A stretch of 64,000 nucleotides of DNA. Origin: Beta vulgaris subsp. vulgaris. Lineage: Eukaryota > Streptophyta > Magnoliopsida > Caryophyllales > Amaranthaceae. Under the pieces are notes generated by a model, which was given only the letters and a program-made list of their open reading frames with translations, did not search any database and had not been told where the DNA came from. Positions 11,359 through 22,801 of this stretch are shown here, piece by piece. The position numbers were made by a program, and so were the translations under genes. The stretch's first letter is position 1. The number at the start of each line of letters is the position of its first letter. The stretch is from NCBI RefSeq assembly GCF_026745355.1, contig NC_079209.1, forward strand, positions 38,383,505-38,447,504. Direction: 5' to 3'.

Positions 11359-12239
11359 TTAATCCAGCCCATATTTTTTCAGTAACTCCTTCACATATTT
11401 TTGTTGATGGATCATTCTTCCTCTTTCCATTTGCTTGATTTGCAAGCCGAGAAAGAAGTTTAATTCTCCCATCATGCTCATTTCAAATTCACTACTCATT
11501 AAATCAGCAAATTCCTTACAAAGAGATTCGTTAGTGGCACCAAAGATTATATCATCCACATAAATCTGAACTACTAGAATGTCTGTTCTTTTAGATCTAA
11601 GGAACAGGGTCCTATCAACTTTACCTCTTACAAACTCATTTGAAAGTAAGAATTTTGAGAGTCTTTCATACCAAGATCTATGAGCTTGCTTCAGCCCATA
11701 AAGAGCTTTATCTAGCTTATAGACATGGTTTGGAAGATCAGGATTTTCGAATCCAGAAGGTTGTTCCACATAGACGTCTTCCATTGAATACCCATTTAAA
11801 AAGGCACATTTGACGTCCATTTGGTACAACCTAAAACCCATGAATGCAGCAAAGGCAATCAAAATTCTTATCGCTTCTGTTCTAGCTACAGGAGCAAAGG
11901 TTTCATCGAAATCAATACCTTCTTGTTGATTGTACCCTTTAGCTACGAGTCTAGCTTTGTTCCTTATTATGACCGTTCCATGCTCATCCAGCTTGTTCCT
12001 GAAGACCTATTTAGCTCAATTACCTTTTGGCTCTTAGGCTTGGTCTCAAGATGCCAGATCTTGTTTCTAGGGAACTCATTCAGTTCCTCTTGCATGGCAT
12101 TTATCCAATCAGACTCTAGTAGGACATCATTGTGATCTCGAGGTTTCGTCATGGACATAAAGGCTTGGAAAGCATAGAAGTTTTTAAGTTGGGATCTTGT
12201 CTGAGTTCCCTTCTTGATATCACTTACGATCAAGTCCAA
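11359..12239 (-). pseudogene. Sirevirus pol, reverse transcriptase domain
   Basis: The minus strand gives the copia RT. It opens with a TKPRDHNDVLLESDW lead-in, then the finger region ([15 protein letters not shown] and FAPVAR at about 11960-11880), then [17 protein letters not shown] and the catalytic YVDDIIFG near 11560. The thumb ends around LLKKYGLD. A frame change near 11990-11970 splits the lead-in from the core. The catalytic aspartates are present. Confidence 0.88.
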
Positions 12240-12620
12240 AGGATGGGATTTCTGGTGTTTCCAGGATCTTGGTTCAAATCTCCTTGTTTCTGCTCCTTCA
12301 GCTTGAGGTTCTTCAATTGCTTCATTTTCTGGAGGAGTTTCTTCTGCCTGTGTTCATTCATCTGCATGTTCCTCCTGAGTAACAGGATCAGGAACAATTA
12401 TCTCATTTTCAGGAATGGGCTTCTTGTCAGTACCTGCAGGTGTTAGTTCCTCATCAAAAATTGACTGACTCTTCAGGACGAGTCAATCCAATTTCAAAAT
12501 CATTTTCATAACATGGTTCCTGCATAGAGTTAGTTTCATCAAAAATAATATGGACACTTTCCTCAACACACATTGTTCTTTTGTTATAAACTCTATATGC
12601 TTTACTATTTAAAGCATATC

Positions 12621-12941
12621 CTATAAAAAAACTGCCTCATCACTTCTAGCATCAAATTTTCCTAAATTGTCTTTACCATTGTTGTGTACAAAACATCTAC
12701 ATCCAAAGACTCTAAAGTATGAGATGTTGAGTTTTCTTCCTTTGAGAATCTCGTAGGGGGTCTTCAAGGTAATAGGTCTCAGCATGACCGTATTAATGAT
12801 ATAGCACGCCGTGTTCACTACTTCAACCCAGAAGTTCTTTGGAAGATTGCTGGCTATTATCATTGTCCTTGCCATGTCCTCCAGAGGACGATTCTTCCTC
12901 TCCACCATGCCATTTTGTTGTGGGGTCCTGGGAGCTGAGAA
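12621..12941 (-). pseudogene. Sirevirus integrase, C-terminal part
   Basis: From the MITE junction onward, the minus strand reads SAPRTPQQNGMVERKN, which carries the third residue (Glu) of the DDE triad, and then the copia integrase C-terminal block (NFWVEVVNTACYIIN, TPYEILKGRK, FRVFGCRCF). It continues the integrase frame that was cut by the hAT-type MITE at 12950-13525. Confidence 0.88.
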
Positions 12942-12949
12942 GTTGTGGT

Positions 12950-13525
12950 TATGGATGGCAATTGGGCGGGGCGGGTGCGGAGGCTGGTACCTCCACACCC
13001 GCAGCCTCATTATATTCACATCCCCATCCCCGCCCCACCACCCATTGCGGGAAAAGATTTCATCCCCATCCCCGCCCCACCACCCATTGCGGGGGGAAAT
13101 TCTAGACCCTCCCCCGCACCCGCCTCATACCCACTTCATCCCCACAAAAAATCCACCAAAAAATCTGCCATAAGCCCATTATAGTTGTCTACTTCGCAAA
13201 ATCACAATATAATATAGTAAAAGAAAAGTTAAAATACATTAACAAAGGCAAATGTTTTATTACATTTCAAAAGTGTCTTCAAATACGTTAGTAATATATG
13301 TATATAAATAGAATTTTAATAATAAATATGTGGAGCGAGTGTGGGGCGGGGCGGGCGAGGATGGGGCGGGTATAACATAAAATCCACACCCGCTCCACCA
13401 CCCAATGCGGGTACAATTTTAATCCTCATCCCCGCCCCATCCTCGCCAAACCTAGACCCATCCCCGCCCCAATTGGGCGGGGATGGGGCGGGTCGCCTAC
13501 TTGACCCGCCCCACTGCCATCCCTA
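12950..13525. mobile_element. GC-rich hAT-type MITE inserted in integrase
   Basis: The 576-bp insert is flanked by an 8-bp duplication GTTGTGGT (12942-12949 and 13526-13533), the hallmark of hAT transposition. Its ends are inverted: TATGGATGGCAATTGGGCGGG on the left, and on the right the complement of TAGGGATGGCAGTGGGGCGGG. The body has repeated GGGGCGGG / CCCGCCCC and CACCCATTGCGGG blocks around an AT-rich core (13180-13330). It encodes nothing. Removing it and one duplication rejoins the integrase reading frame. Confidence 0.92.
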
Positions 13526-14122
13526 GTTGTGGTCTAGTCCTTCATTTCTGCAAAACTCATCAAACTTGGAGTTTTCAAACTCCTTACCATGATCAGAACG
13601 CAAATGTTTAATCTTAAAACCACTTACTCTTTGTCTTCTTTTAGCAAAGTTTACAAATTCATCAAAAGTTTCATCTTTGCTATGAAGAAAAATAACCCAA
13701 GTGTATCTTGAAAAATCATCAACTATAACAAGTACATATCTCTTAGAAGATCTGCTTTGAATTCGAACAGAGCTACATAAGTCCATCTGAATTAATTCAA
13801 GAGGACTTTGTGTACTTACCACCTTCTTTGATTTGAACGAGGATCTAACTTGTTTACCTTTCGCACATGGTCCACAAACTTCATGGTTAGAGGCTTTGAT
13901 TGTTGGTAGACCACCAACTAAATCCTTACCTCTTAACTTGTGGCGTAAGGTCATACTTGCATGACCACACCTTTTATGCCATAGGAGTGGTTCATTGTCG
14001 ATAGCACTTAAACAAGTTAGATTGTTCCTAGGAACCAGGTTTAGGTCAACAACATAAGTGTTTCCCTTCCTAGTTCCTTCCAGAATCTTGGTACCTGTTC
14101 CTGTGTACTTACTACACAACAC
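13526..14122 (-). pseudogene. Sirevirus integrase, zinc-binding and N-terminal catalytic part
   Basis: The minus strand reads the pre-integrase HHCC zinc region (LWHKRCGHAS ... CGPCAKGKQ), then the catalytic core with its first Asp (QMDLCSS), VDDFSRYTW and the second Asp (LRSDHGKEFEN). The frame ends at the MITE junction at 13526. It differs in frame from the protease just upstream, with a shift near 14110. Confidence 0.9.
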
Positions 14123-14391
14123 TCATCACTAAATTTCACATTGTTCCCTTTATCACAAAAATGAGAAATGCTAAGTAGATTGTATTTTGAACCCTCGACA
14201 AAAAATACATTATCTATGGAATGTGACTTAGACTTTCCAACCTTACCTACAACTACAATATTACCTGTAAGATTGTCTCCAAATGTCACAGTTCCTCCAT
14301 CATAGGCTGAAAGCGAGAGAAATTTATTTTTGTCTCCAGTCATGTGCTTAGAACAATTGTTATCGAGGTACCACAAGTTGTTCCCCCTCAC
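14041..14391 (-). pseudogene. Sirevirus aspartic protease region, active site altered
   Basis: The minus strand reads WYLDNNCSKHMTGDKNKF followed by FGDN and the NVFFVEG block, the usual copia protease stretch. The active-site triplet, normally D-S/T-G, reads D-N-N, so the enzyme would be dead even if translated. Confidence 0.85.
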
Positions 14392-14445
14392 TTTAGCCTG
14401 TATCCAAAATAATTAGTCAGTGGTAGGAACCCAGTCTGACTTGGG

Positions 14446-16195
14446 TTACTCTGTAAGGCTTGTGTTTCTCTTAATTTTCCACACTTGCTTAACTAAGCGA
14501 GTGCTGATCTCAATATGTTCTTCTCTAGAGGAACAGTCAGACACTAAGTGACCACTGTTCCCACAGTTAGAACATACTCGTCTGCTTGGCAGATCAACAT
14601 ATTTTTTCATTTTATTTCTATTCTTGTGATTGAAACCTAGTCCATTCCTTCCTTCATTTTTATACTTTTGTATCCAGCTTACTGGATCAGGAAGTTTTGT
14701 TCTTGAAGATTCCAATTTCCCTTTAAGTACCAGATTTTCATTTAAAACTTTATCATGTTCAAATTTCAATTTTTCGAAATCGGAACTGGTATTTATAGGG
14801 GAACTGGTTCCTTCAGGGACACATAGTTTCAATTATGCCATCTCCATATTCAAGAAATAGTTTTCATTTTTAACCTTTTCAAATGCTTCTTGAATATGTT
14901 GGTTTTCATCAAAAACTTCAAAGAATTTTTCCTCAATATTTGCATTTAATGTTTTAAACCAATTTGAATGTTCTTTGGTGACTTCCAAGGCATTCTCCAT
15001 ATTTTCTTCTCTAAGGCAGATTGCCTTGTAGTCATCCAAAATCTCCAAAAGTAGTTTTATAAGTTGATTCTTTGAAAGTTCTTTTAGCTCTTCTTTAATC
15101 ACATTAATGCGTACTTTATTGCTTGGCAAGTATTCTTCATTATCTGTCTTCGCCATGAGACATAAATGGGATGTTTCCTCTTCAGGTTGTTCCTGCTCCT
15201 CGTCAGAGTCTGATTCTCCCCAGGCAGCAACCATGGCCCTTCTCATTTCTACTTTTGAGAAAGGTTTATGTTGTTCCTTTCCTTTCTCCTTGTATTATCC
15301 TTTACCCTTGTCATTTTCCCAAAGTGGACATTCCCTTCTAAAGTGGTCAGGATTTCCACACTTATGACAGCTTAGCTTTACAGGCTTTTCGTGTTTTTCC
15401 CTTTGTAATTCTTGTTAAAGAATTTTTTGAACTTTTTCGCGATCAATGCTGCTTCCTCATCATCAGTTTCTGAATTATCTTGTTCTCCGATTTGAGAGCC
15501 AAAGCTTTAGGTCTACTAGGATCAGCCTCATGAGTTCCCAGATGTAGCTCATGAGTAAATAAGGAACCTGTAAGTTGTTCAATATTGAAGGTGGTGAAAT
15601 CTTTGGTTTCTTGCAGAGTTGTGACTTTCGCCATCCATTTGTCATCCTGCAGGAGACTCCTAAGTACTTTTCGTACTTATTCCTCTAGAGTAATAGCCTT
15701 TCCTAGGGAGTCAAGCTCATTGATAATGTTGGAGAACCTAGTGAGCATATCATGAACTGACTCATTAGGCTTCATCAGGAACAACTCATACCGGTGCATG
15801 AGCATATCTATATTCGATATTTTGACTTCGCTTGTTCCTTCGTGCGTAACCTGTAGAAGTTCCCACATCTGCTTGGCTGTTTTGCATCCCATGATTCTGT
15901 TGTGTTCATGGGGACCAAAACCACAGTGGAGAATCTTCTTGGCTAAGTTGTTCATCTCCATCTTGTCGAAGTCATCTTTATCATATTTTGAGAGTGGTTT
16001 GGGAATGGTCTCGCCTTTTTCATTTTTCTCTGTGACTTCAAAGTTACCAATTTCTATCACTCTCCAGACTTGATGTTTTTCAGCCTTAATGAAGATTTCC
16101 ATACGATTCTTCCAGTATGGATAGTGCTTGCCATTAAACATAGGTGGACGTTGAGTTGAGTAACCTTTATCCAATCTTTCTCCCATAATGTTCAT
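14446..16195 (-). pseudogene. Sirevirus gag with two zinc knuckles, broken by stops
   Basis: The frame starts with ATG at 16195 and runs RPPMFNGKHYPYWKNRMEIF, the typical copia gag start. An in-frame TAA at 15677-15679 interrupts it, but the same frame continues (15634-15443). The first CCHC knuckle (CHKCGNPDHFRREC) is at about 15370-15330. A coiled-coil-like acidic stretch follows at 15246-14833, another in-frame TAA at 14833, and a second knuckle (CSNCGNSGHLVSDC) near 14570. At least one frame change lies between 15443 and 15370. Gag normally forms the virus-like particle shell. Confidence 0.85.
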
Positions 16196-16245
16196 GATTA
16201 CCAGGTACTAGCTCCTCAGTGTTAACTGATTTTTGGAGGAATCGG

Positions 16246-16257
16246 GCTATGATACCA
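16246..16257 (-). other. primer-binding site, initiator tRNA-Met type
   Basis: Two bases inside the 5' LTR the minus strand reads TGGTATCATAGC. It matches the usual TGGTATCAGAGC complement of the plant initiator tRNA-Met 3' end with one change. Confidence 0.9.
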
Positions 16258-16259
16258 AT

Positions 16260-17361
16260 TGTTATTCGAGTACAAACACTAGATCAACTACAAGAGGGGG
16301 TGAATTGTAGTTCGGGAGATTTTCAATCTTTTTGCGGCATTAAAAAAAACTTTAACTAAGAAAGAGACAAGTACATAATTTTGAAAGAGATAAGCACACA
16401 GGATTTTTACAAGGAAAACTTTCTAGGCCGAATGGGAAGAAAAACCTTGACCACGAGGGATTTTGACTCAAATTTAATATATTAGGCCAAAAGACTCTCT
16501 TTTGTACAACCTAAATTTGGATCTTCTCAGTTCCTCTAGGAACTTGTTCCTAGTCACCTTGTTCCCCCTGAACACGTGACTATCTCACTTGACTTCGCTT
16601 GAAGTCTTCTCTTTCTCTCTTCTCTTTCTCTTTCTCTTTTTTCGCAAATGATTATAGATTTTTGTTCCTCTCAACCCAAGCTCTAATACAATGATTGACA
16701 ATGAATGAAGAGTAGAAAACGAATACACTTTCTTAGAATATAATTACACGAAAATCTGAAAGAATTTCTCCTTAAGTTCCTTAAATCACAACTATATGTA
16801 GACTATTGATTGCTCCATGATTTTCCCCACACGTACATAGTCGGAGCTAAAATTTAGCTGCACACCATCCACTATGTAGCCGTTAGAATTTGCTTAACCG
16901 CTTCCACATCTTTAGCCACGATCTCGCGCACCAAGGTAGGTAGGTTGTTGTGCTTCCTAAAATCTAGGAACCACTTCATCATTCCTCCTTTGTAGCGCTG
17001 GAAGTTAGCCGGTTTTTTCAAATCAAATTGTGTTACTTGCTGCCACTTATTGTCCTGCGCATAAAGAACTAACTTCCACTAACATTATGGATTCTAACTT
17101 TTCACAAATTAAAGTCCATAATATAAACATGTATAGAGCCGTTAAAAACACATTTAGACTAAATAACTTAATTTTGATTAATAAACTCATAGTCAATTCT
17201 CCATAAGTTATTTAATAAACTATTTGTGAGATAAAATAATAAAACTAAAATACATTATATAAATAAACGCAAATAACTAAATCTAACAAAACCAACTAAA
17301 CGAAATAAACTAAATTAAACTAAGGTAAATATTTGTCATCATCAAAATAGTGAATACAACA
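16260..17361 (-). repeat. 5' LTR of the Sirevirus-like element
   Basis: 1102 bp, beginning TGTTATTCGAG and ending ACAACA in plus orientation; direct repeat of 7082-8187. It lies next to the primer-binding site, so it is the 5' LTR. Confidence 0.95.
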
Positions 17362-17884
17362 CCTCATATTCTATTATTTTGGTTTTGAATAGATTAATAT
17401 ATAGAGTTTACAAGGGCAGCCTCTAGATATTGATGTAAATGAGAGTTTGAGTTATACTTTTGTTTTCATGAGTGTATATTCGTTGCCTTGATCGTTTTGT
17501 TTAAGGTGGATAGTTGGTACTCAATTTTTGCTTACGTGTGCTATATTTGCTTTTGTTTGTAGTTGTTATTCTTTCCCCTTAGGGTGGAACCCGTGATGAC
17601 CCATCTTGTACAATGGAGAGAAGTTGACACTAGAGTAGGTTTCATGTTGGATTCGTGATGTCTAAGGTGAGGATTAGAATTCATAGAAAAACTTTGTATT
17701 CAAAGAGCTTCAGTTGTAAATTATACTTGGGTTCATATATGTATTGGTTATGTTATTCTTGTTGAAGTTTTGATTCATGATTTCCTAGATGGGTTTGTAA
17801 TCTTGAGTAGGTTCGTGGGTTTGATTCCCTCTTGAGGTTGTTTCCGCGAAAGCGTCGACGATTTGGGTCTTGAGATTCATAATA
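17362..17884. other. older retroelement-like DNA between Sirevirus and CACTA
   Basis: Non-coding; it continues the sequence cut at 7081 and is itself cut at 17884. Its base composition and the continuation at 19425-20390 suggest a decayed LTR, but no partner copy is in the window. Confidence 0.35.
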
Positions 17885-19424
17885 CACTAGTAGAAAAATG
17901 TTGATTTACGTTTCCTAAATTGCGTCGCACAATAGGTAAGTCAGTGCAGAAGTGTGAAGCGCATCATTTGCATCGGACATGCATGGCGTCAGATGCAAAT
18001 CATGTTTTATATGCGTCGGATGTATCACGCATACGACGCAAAAAATTAAAGCGAATGGGTACGAGATTCATGTGCGTTGGACCCCAATCAATGTTTGAGC
18101 GAATAATTAAAGCCAATCTTGCGTCGAAGGTAAGTTGAATGCGATGCAAATGGTTGTATCCTATGATTTGCTTTAGATATAAGCCCATCCGACACAAATG
18201 GATTTTAGGACCGCTTATCTTGGATCTGATTTGCATCGGACCTTATTTCCATGCGAAGCACATCGGCCACAAGGCTTGCTTCCCCTTTTTATTTTCAAAC
18301 CCTAACAACATACCAACACTTCTTTCTTTACTCCGGCACTCCTCTCACTCTCTCTCACTTTCTCCCTCTATCGCTCTCTTTCTCATACCCTACCAACACT
18401 TCTTCTCCTCTTTCTTCCTTCATGATTCATTGTGGTTTACAAAGTGACACATTCACGAATTCATCAACACAATTCATCAACACATTTACGAATTGACACA
18501 GATGAAATCTCCCTAATTCATTTTCCTCAAATTGAAGAAGATCAAGAATTCACTACTATTTTCTCAAATTTAAGAACGAGAAGTTTGAATTTCCAGAATA
18601 AGAAGAAAGATCGAGAATTCATTAAAGAAAAGAATTCTCAAATTTAAAGATCGATAATCTAGAAACTAGTGGGATGGGGTTTCGTTTGGTGTTTGCCGAT
18701 CTAGAATTGATGTTTTGATGACAGATAAATTATTTATGAATTTTTGTATATCTTCATTAGTTTGAAAGATTTGTTTTTACTAATTCCAAGTATTTCTTAA
18801 TGTTTCTTAATGGTTGGTTTTGTACTATATTTGTTCTGAAATTCGAAGATCGAGAATATAGAAATTCTTGCATTCAAACCGAAGTTCGTTTTTTTGGATG
18901 TTGCTTTTGTATTACATATTTGAATTATATATTTTTTTATTATATATGTTTTATTTGATGCTCCATCCTCGATGTTTATAAATTTGGTAATTATCATTTT
19001 GAATCTCGTTATATCAATAAGTATTCCTAATTTCCTATGCTCAGAAGTTGAATCTCGTTTCTCATTTCATTGTTTTTGTATATCTGAATTTCATTTTTAT
19101 GGATGTTGTTTATTGTGGGTCTGATGTGGCTCATTAAAATTAACTTTCTGTTTACTAAAAAAGAGCAATTTGCATTGCACATAGCCCACATGCGATGCAA
19201 ATGGCTCGTCAATTGCGTCGAATGAGCCTTAGCATCCAACGCACATAGTCCATGTTGGGTGTTTTTGGTGTCCTAATCCAAACATATCCTATCGTCTGAT
19301 GCAAATATATACCTTCATATTTGTGTTGTGTCCTAATCTGGCGCAAATCTACTCTCCCAAATTTGCGTCGAGGGTTATAGCGTCGAACACACGTCCGACA
19401 TAAATTGTTGATTTTGTACTCGTG
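17885..19424. mobile_element. non-autonomous CACTA-like element
   Basis: The left end reads CACTAGTAGAAAAATG and the right end, reversed, CACGAGTACAAAATC. A 3-bp duplication ATA flanks it (17882-17884 and 19425-19427), as expected for CACTA elements. Both terminal 300-400 bp are crowded with variants of GCGTCGGATG / TGCATCGGAC / GATGCAAAT, which look like subterminal transposase-binding motifs. The middle (18270-19130) is free of them and includes a CT-rich leader-like tract (18340-18420). No transposase is encoded. Confidence 0.8.
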
Positions 19425-20400
19425 ATATTATATTTTTAGGAGTTTGCAAACAGGTTTAAAGTAATTCCCGGTTTCAAAGGAAATTCTGCCGAAATTTTGA
19501 GTCAAATTTTAAGATTATTTGAGTATGGTTTATATTATTATTTGAGGTTGAGATCTGGGGCATTATATCTGGTCTAAAGGAAGAGCAATCGAATGAGTTA
19601 TAAGCCCAAAAGTGTTTCGAAACATAAAGTCTATTTATTAAAATCAAGCCCCATTTTAAAAGCCCAATTTATTATTCCTGATAACTAATTGTATTTTTAA
19701 TATTTTAATATTAATTATTTTCGATAATTAATTTTTAAAGAATATTTTGAAAATTAGATTTTTATTCCTAAAGATAACTGATTTCGAATCTTAAAGAATA
19801 AAATTTCTTTAAAGACCAAAAAGAATCTCAAAAAGTTAAGACGAGCCAAATCGGCTCCAGATTTGCATTGCCGTAAGTGCATTGCTTGTGCGCCTAGCGA
19901 CTTTTTCTATTTTCCTTCTATTTTTTTATTGTTGGGGAGGTTTCGTAACCAATGGAAGTTGGAAAGCGAAACTAGTTGATTGATAGTAGAAGGAAGATGG
20001 TAGGTTATGGAAAAAAGAATAAAAAAGAATGATCTTACAACCTTTTCTTATCTCTTCTCGTTCACGGTTTCGATTTCCTTTGCCTATAAATAGCTATGAT
20101 TTTTACTAACACGGAAATACTTTCTCTTCAGGCTTTAATACTTCACACACACTTCATAACATACTACGACATACTTTCCTACATCATTCAAATACATTCA
20201 AACCACATTCAAACTCCATCAATTTGCATTGAATCTTCAAGATTGCTCCTCCTGCAGATTGTTACATAAGACCCAGGCGACAAAGATATTATTCTTGAGT
20301 GTGAATTCCTATTGAATTCCTTTTTCCTAACAATTTACTTGCCACGATGTAGATATCAATGGCATTAACGTTATTTTCTATACTCTAATATCAACTCTTC
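19425..20400. other. probable decayed LTR with a TATA box
   Basis: This continues the repeat interrupted by the CACTA insertion. It carries CCTATAAATAGC (TATA box about 20081) followed by a leader-like stretch rich in CACTTCA and CATTCAAA words. That is the layout of a retrotransposon LTR promoter and R region. No second copy or coding region was seen. Confidence 0.35.
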
Positions 20401-21839
20401 CTTTTTTTCTATATATTATTCATATTCATATGCATATGCATGCTTATAAGATTTAATGTTTCCATCACTGCACGTGTTTAGTTTTTGCTAATCAAAGAAC
20501 TAAATAAATGTTCCAACAGTAAATTAAGATAATTTGGACAATTGGATTACGTTCCCAGTAATTTGATTGCATAATAACATGGCACCAAAAATTAGTCTTT
20601 AATGTGTCTAATGAACCAACCTAGATTATTTAGATTTCATTAATATATTACTTGGTTGTTTAATTGAGTAAATATTGACATGAATCGTTATTAAGTGGAG
20701 GTTGTTAATGGACGAATTTGGTTCCTGGTCATATTCGTACCCTCACCCCTTGAACTCAATTTTTGGTTCATCTACATTGCATAAGTCCTTAAGTTGTCCT
20801 TATGGTTTCACAATATCCAATTAGATTTATGAGTCTTTTTTAAATAAAAAATTGACGACTTCAAAATATTTTTCAATAAAACATTTACAATGAGGTAGTC
20901 AAATATACGCTTTTATCCTGCATAGGCAATAAAAACATGCCTACGACCATGATAAAATGGATTAAAGAGCTAATCATTTGTTTCAACGAATTTCAAGAAA
21001 TGAGTTGAATATTTGTATCGACTATATTGGATACCATCATATCATCAAATTGGATATTAACTGACTTAAGAAATTTGAACATTACACACTCGTTCTTGAA
21101 TAAGTGTGGGATTCAAAGATTTATCCTTCATTTAAGTGTATAAATTCAAGAAGTTATGGAGATTATATATTCGGTTAATTTAGATGGTCATAACGTTTTG
21201 TTAGAAGGTAATTACGATTTGTAGGCTAATAAGATTAGGCCTACTACGAATATTGACCAGGTCCTATAAAGTCATACATTAGAGTAAAGATTGGATGAAA
21301 GCACCCCAAATCTCATAAAGAGCAAAGATAGTCGGTTACGGGAGGTTACTAAGCATTGAGTTGCCAGCATTAATATGCTAGTAATATCTCATATTATTCG
21401 CCTAATAATGTCTTCGTATAACTATCTATACATCGAGTGTATATGGAGGTTACATTTCATGCACACTTTTATAAGAGCTTCAAGGTACTTCCCACTCTTT
21501 CCTAATATCTGGCCAAAGTCATCAAAAGCAAGTGAAAAATTGTTCCTCCTTCCATACTAACTTACGTTGGTGATCCAGTCGGTACTCATGGACTAATACT
21601 AGAGGAATGACATTAATTTGACTATCTAAGTTCTCCAACAAAAAAAAAAAAGCTAGTAGCTGGAGGATTCACACGTCAAAGGTGTCAAAGGTATTTATAT
21701 ACTTTCTCCATTCTGTTTTAGAACAGAAATTTAGGTGAAGAGGGAGATAGAGAAAAAAGGAACTCATATGATGAAGAGAGAGAAGTAAGTACCAAATATA
21801 GTAATGTCTCATTTATTTTAAAATGGCCTAAACTGATAA
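20401..21839. other. intergenic, no gene seen
   Basis: AT-rich sequence. I found no conserved coding stretch, RNA gene or clear transposon end. Confidence 0.6.
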
Positions 21840-21899
21840 TTGTTTTATGAGAACGTATTGTGTCGGACTCGTCCGACCATAATCTTGGTCGGACAACTT

Positions 21900-22290
21900 T
21901 CAGGTGGTTCCAATTTTTTTCAGGTAGTCTTCATTTTTTTTCAGGTGGTTCCAATTTTTTTTCAGGTAGTCTTCATTTTGTTTTCAGTTAGTCTTCTTTG
22001 TTTTTCAGTGGGTTTTTGTGCTTCAGTTAGACTTACTTGGGTTTCAGTTGGTCTTTATTCTTTTTCAGTAGTCTACATCTTTCTTCAGGTAGTCTTCATT
22101 TTGTTTCAGTTAGTCCATTATTTCTTTCAGTTGGCCCATTATTTCTTTCAGTTGGTCCAACTGAAAGAAAAGAAAGTCCAACTGAAAGAAACAAAGTCCA
22201 ACTGAAAGAAACAAAGTCTAACTGAAAGAAACAAAGTCTAACTGAAAGAAAAGAAAGTCCAACTGAAAGAAAAGAAAGTCCAACTGAAAA
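21900..22290. repeat. palindromic minisatellite inside the MULE-like element
   Basis: The left half repeats TTCAG(G/T)TAGTCTTC-type units in plus orientation. The right half repeats the complement, GTCCAACTGAAAGAAA. The two meet at 22145-22167, where CTTTCAGTTGG is followed by TCCAACTGAAAG. The whole array can fold into one long imperfect hairpin. Confidence 0.85.
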
Positions 22291-22490
22291 GAAAACAAAA
22301 CACTAATCTCTACTTTCTCTCACTTTCTCCTTCTTCTTCATTCCTCTTCTGCCACAAAGTCCTTGATTACTGTATCTGCGTTATACCTTGGACACACCTT
22401 GGAGTTCTTTTGTATATTTGGTGCATGTATTATAGTTATCTTTGCATTGTCATCTTCATATGGCTAATCAGAAGACTTTGTTTTCATATT

Positions 22491-22801
22491 TTCATATTGG
22501 AGAAAAGTAGGTAGCAAATGTCTTTAGACGTTTCTTTCGCAACACCTTCATATAATATCTGGGAGTATCCACGTCATCAGAACTTCTGATATGTAAACAT
22601 GTGATGTCAAGGGAACGAAGAATGAGAGCCACTCGTCGGGGTAATCTCGCAGATTCCGCAATGTGAGGCATCAACATAATACCCAGCAATAATGTCGTCC
22701 ACAATATAATCAACAAAGAAATTCTCCAACACTTGTACAGATCTTTCATTTTGTGTTGCAGGAGAAGCAAATTGTTTAGCTAAGAAGTACAAGTAACCCA
22801 C
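22491..22801 (-). pseudogene. coding-like stretch in the MULE-like element, unknown
   Basis: Two overlapping minus-strand frames (22801-22607, 64 residues; 22770-22492, 92 residues) are open. The first, around SVQVLENFFVDYIVDDIIAG, looks protein-like, and the second continues with Arg/Leu-rich sequence up to ATYFSPI. I do not recognise a family. A captured host-gene fragment with a frameshift is possible; chance open frames are the alternative. Confidence 0.25.

Larger units (their letters stand above)
7082..17361 (-). mobile_element. complete Sirevirus-like Ty1/copia retrotransposon with envelope-like region
   Basis: A 10.28-kb element is bounded by two direct LTRs (7082-8187 and 16260-17361) and a 5-bp target duplication CCTCA (7077-7081 and 17362-17366). 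Reading right to left it has 5' LTR, a tRNA-iMet-type primer site, gag with zinc knuckles, protease, integrase, reverse transcriptase, RNase H, an extra envelope-like coding region, a polypurine tract and 3' LTR. Copia domain order, about 10-kb size, about 1.1-kb LTRs and the post-pol coding region fit the Sirevirus lineage. Stops and frameshifts in gag and pol, and visible LTR divergence, show it is an old inactive copy. It was itself hit by a hAT-type MITE. Confidence 0.92.

Noticed and set aside
12839..13184. Pro- and His-rich open frames on the plus strand
   Set aside because: They come from the GC-rich repeats of the hAT-type MITE and cross its border into integrase.
18251..18647. Open frames in the middle of the CACTA-like element considered as a captured gene
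   Set aside because: They are Ser/Leu-rich translations of a CT-rich leader-like tract, without conserved motifs.
21840..22225. Phe/Val-rich hydrophobic open frames
   Set aside because: They translate the TTCAG-type minisatellite of the MULE-like element and are not protein-like.
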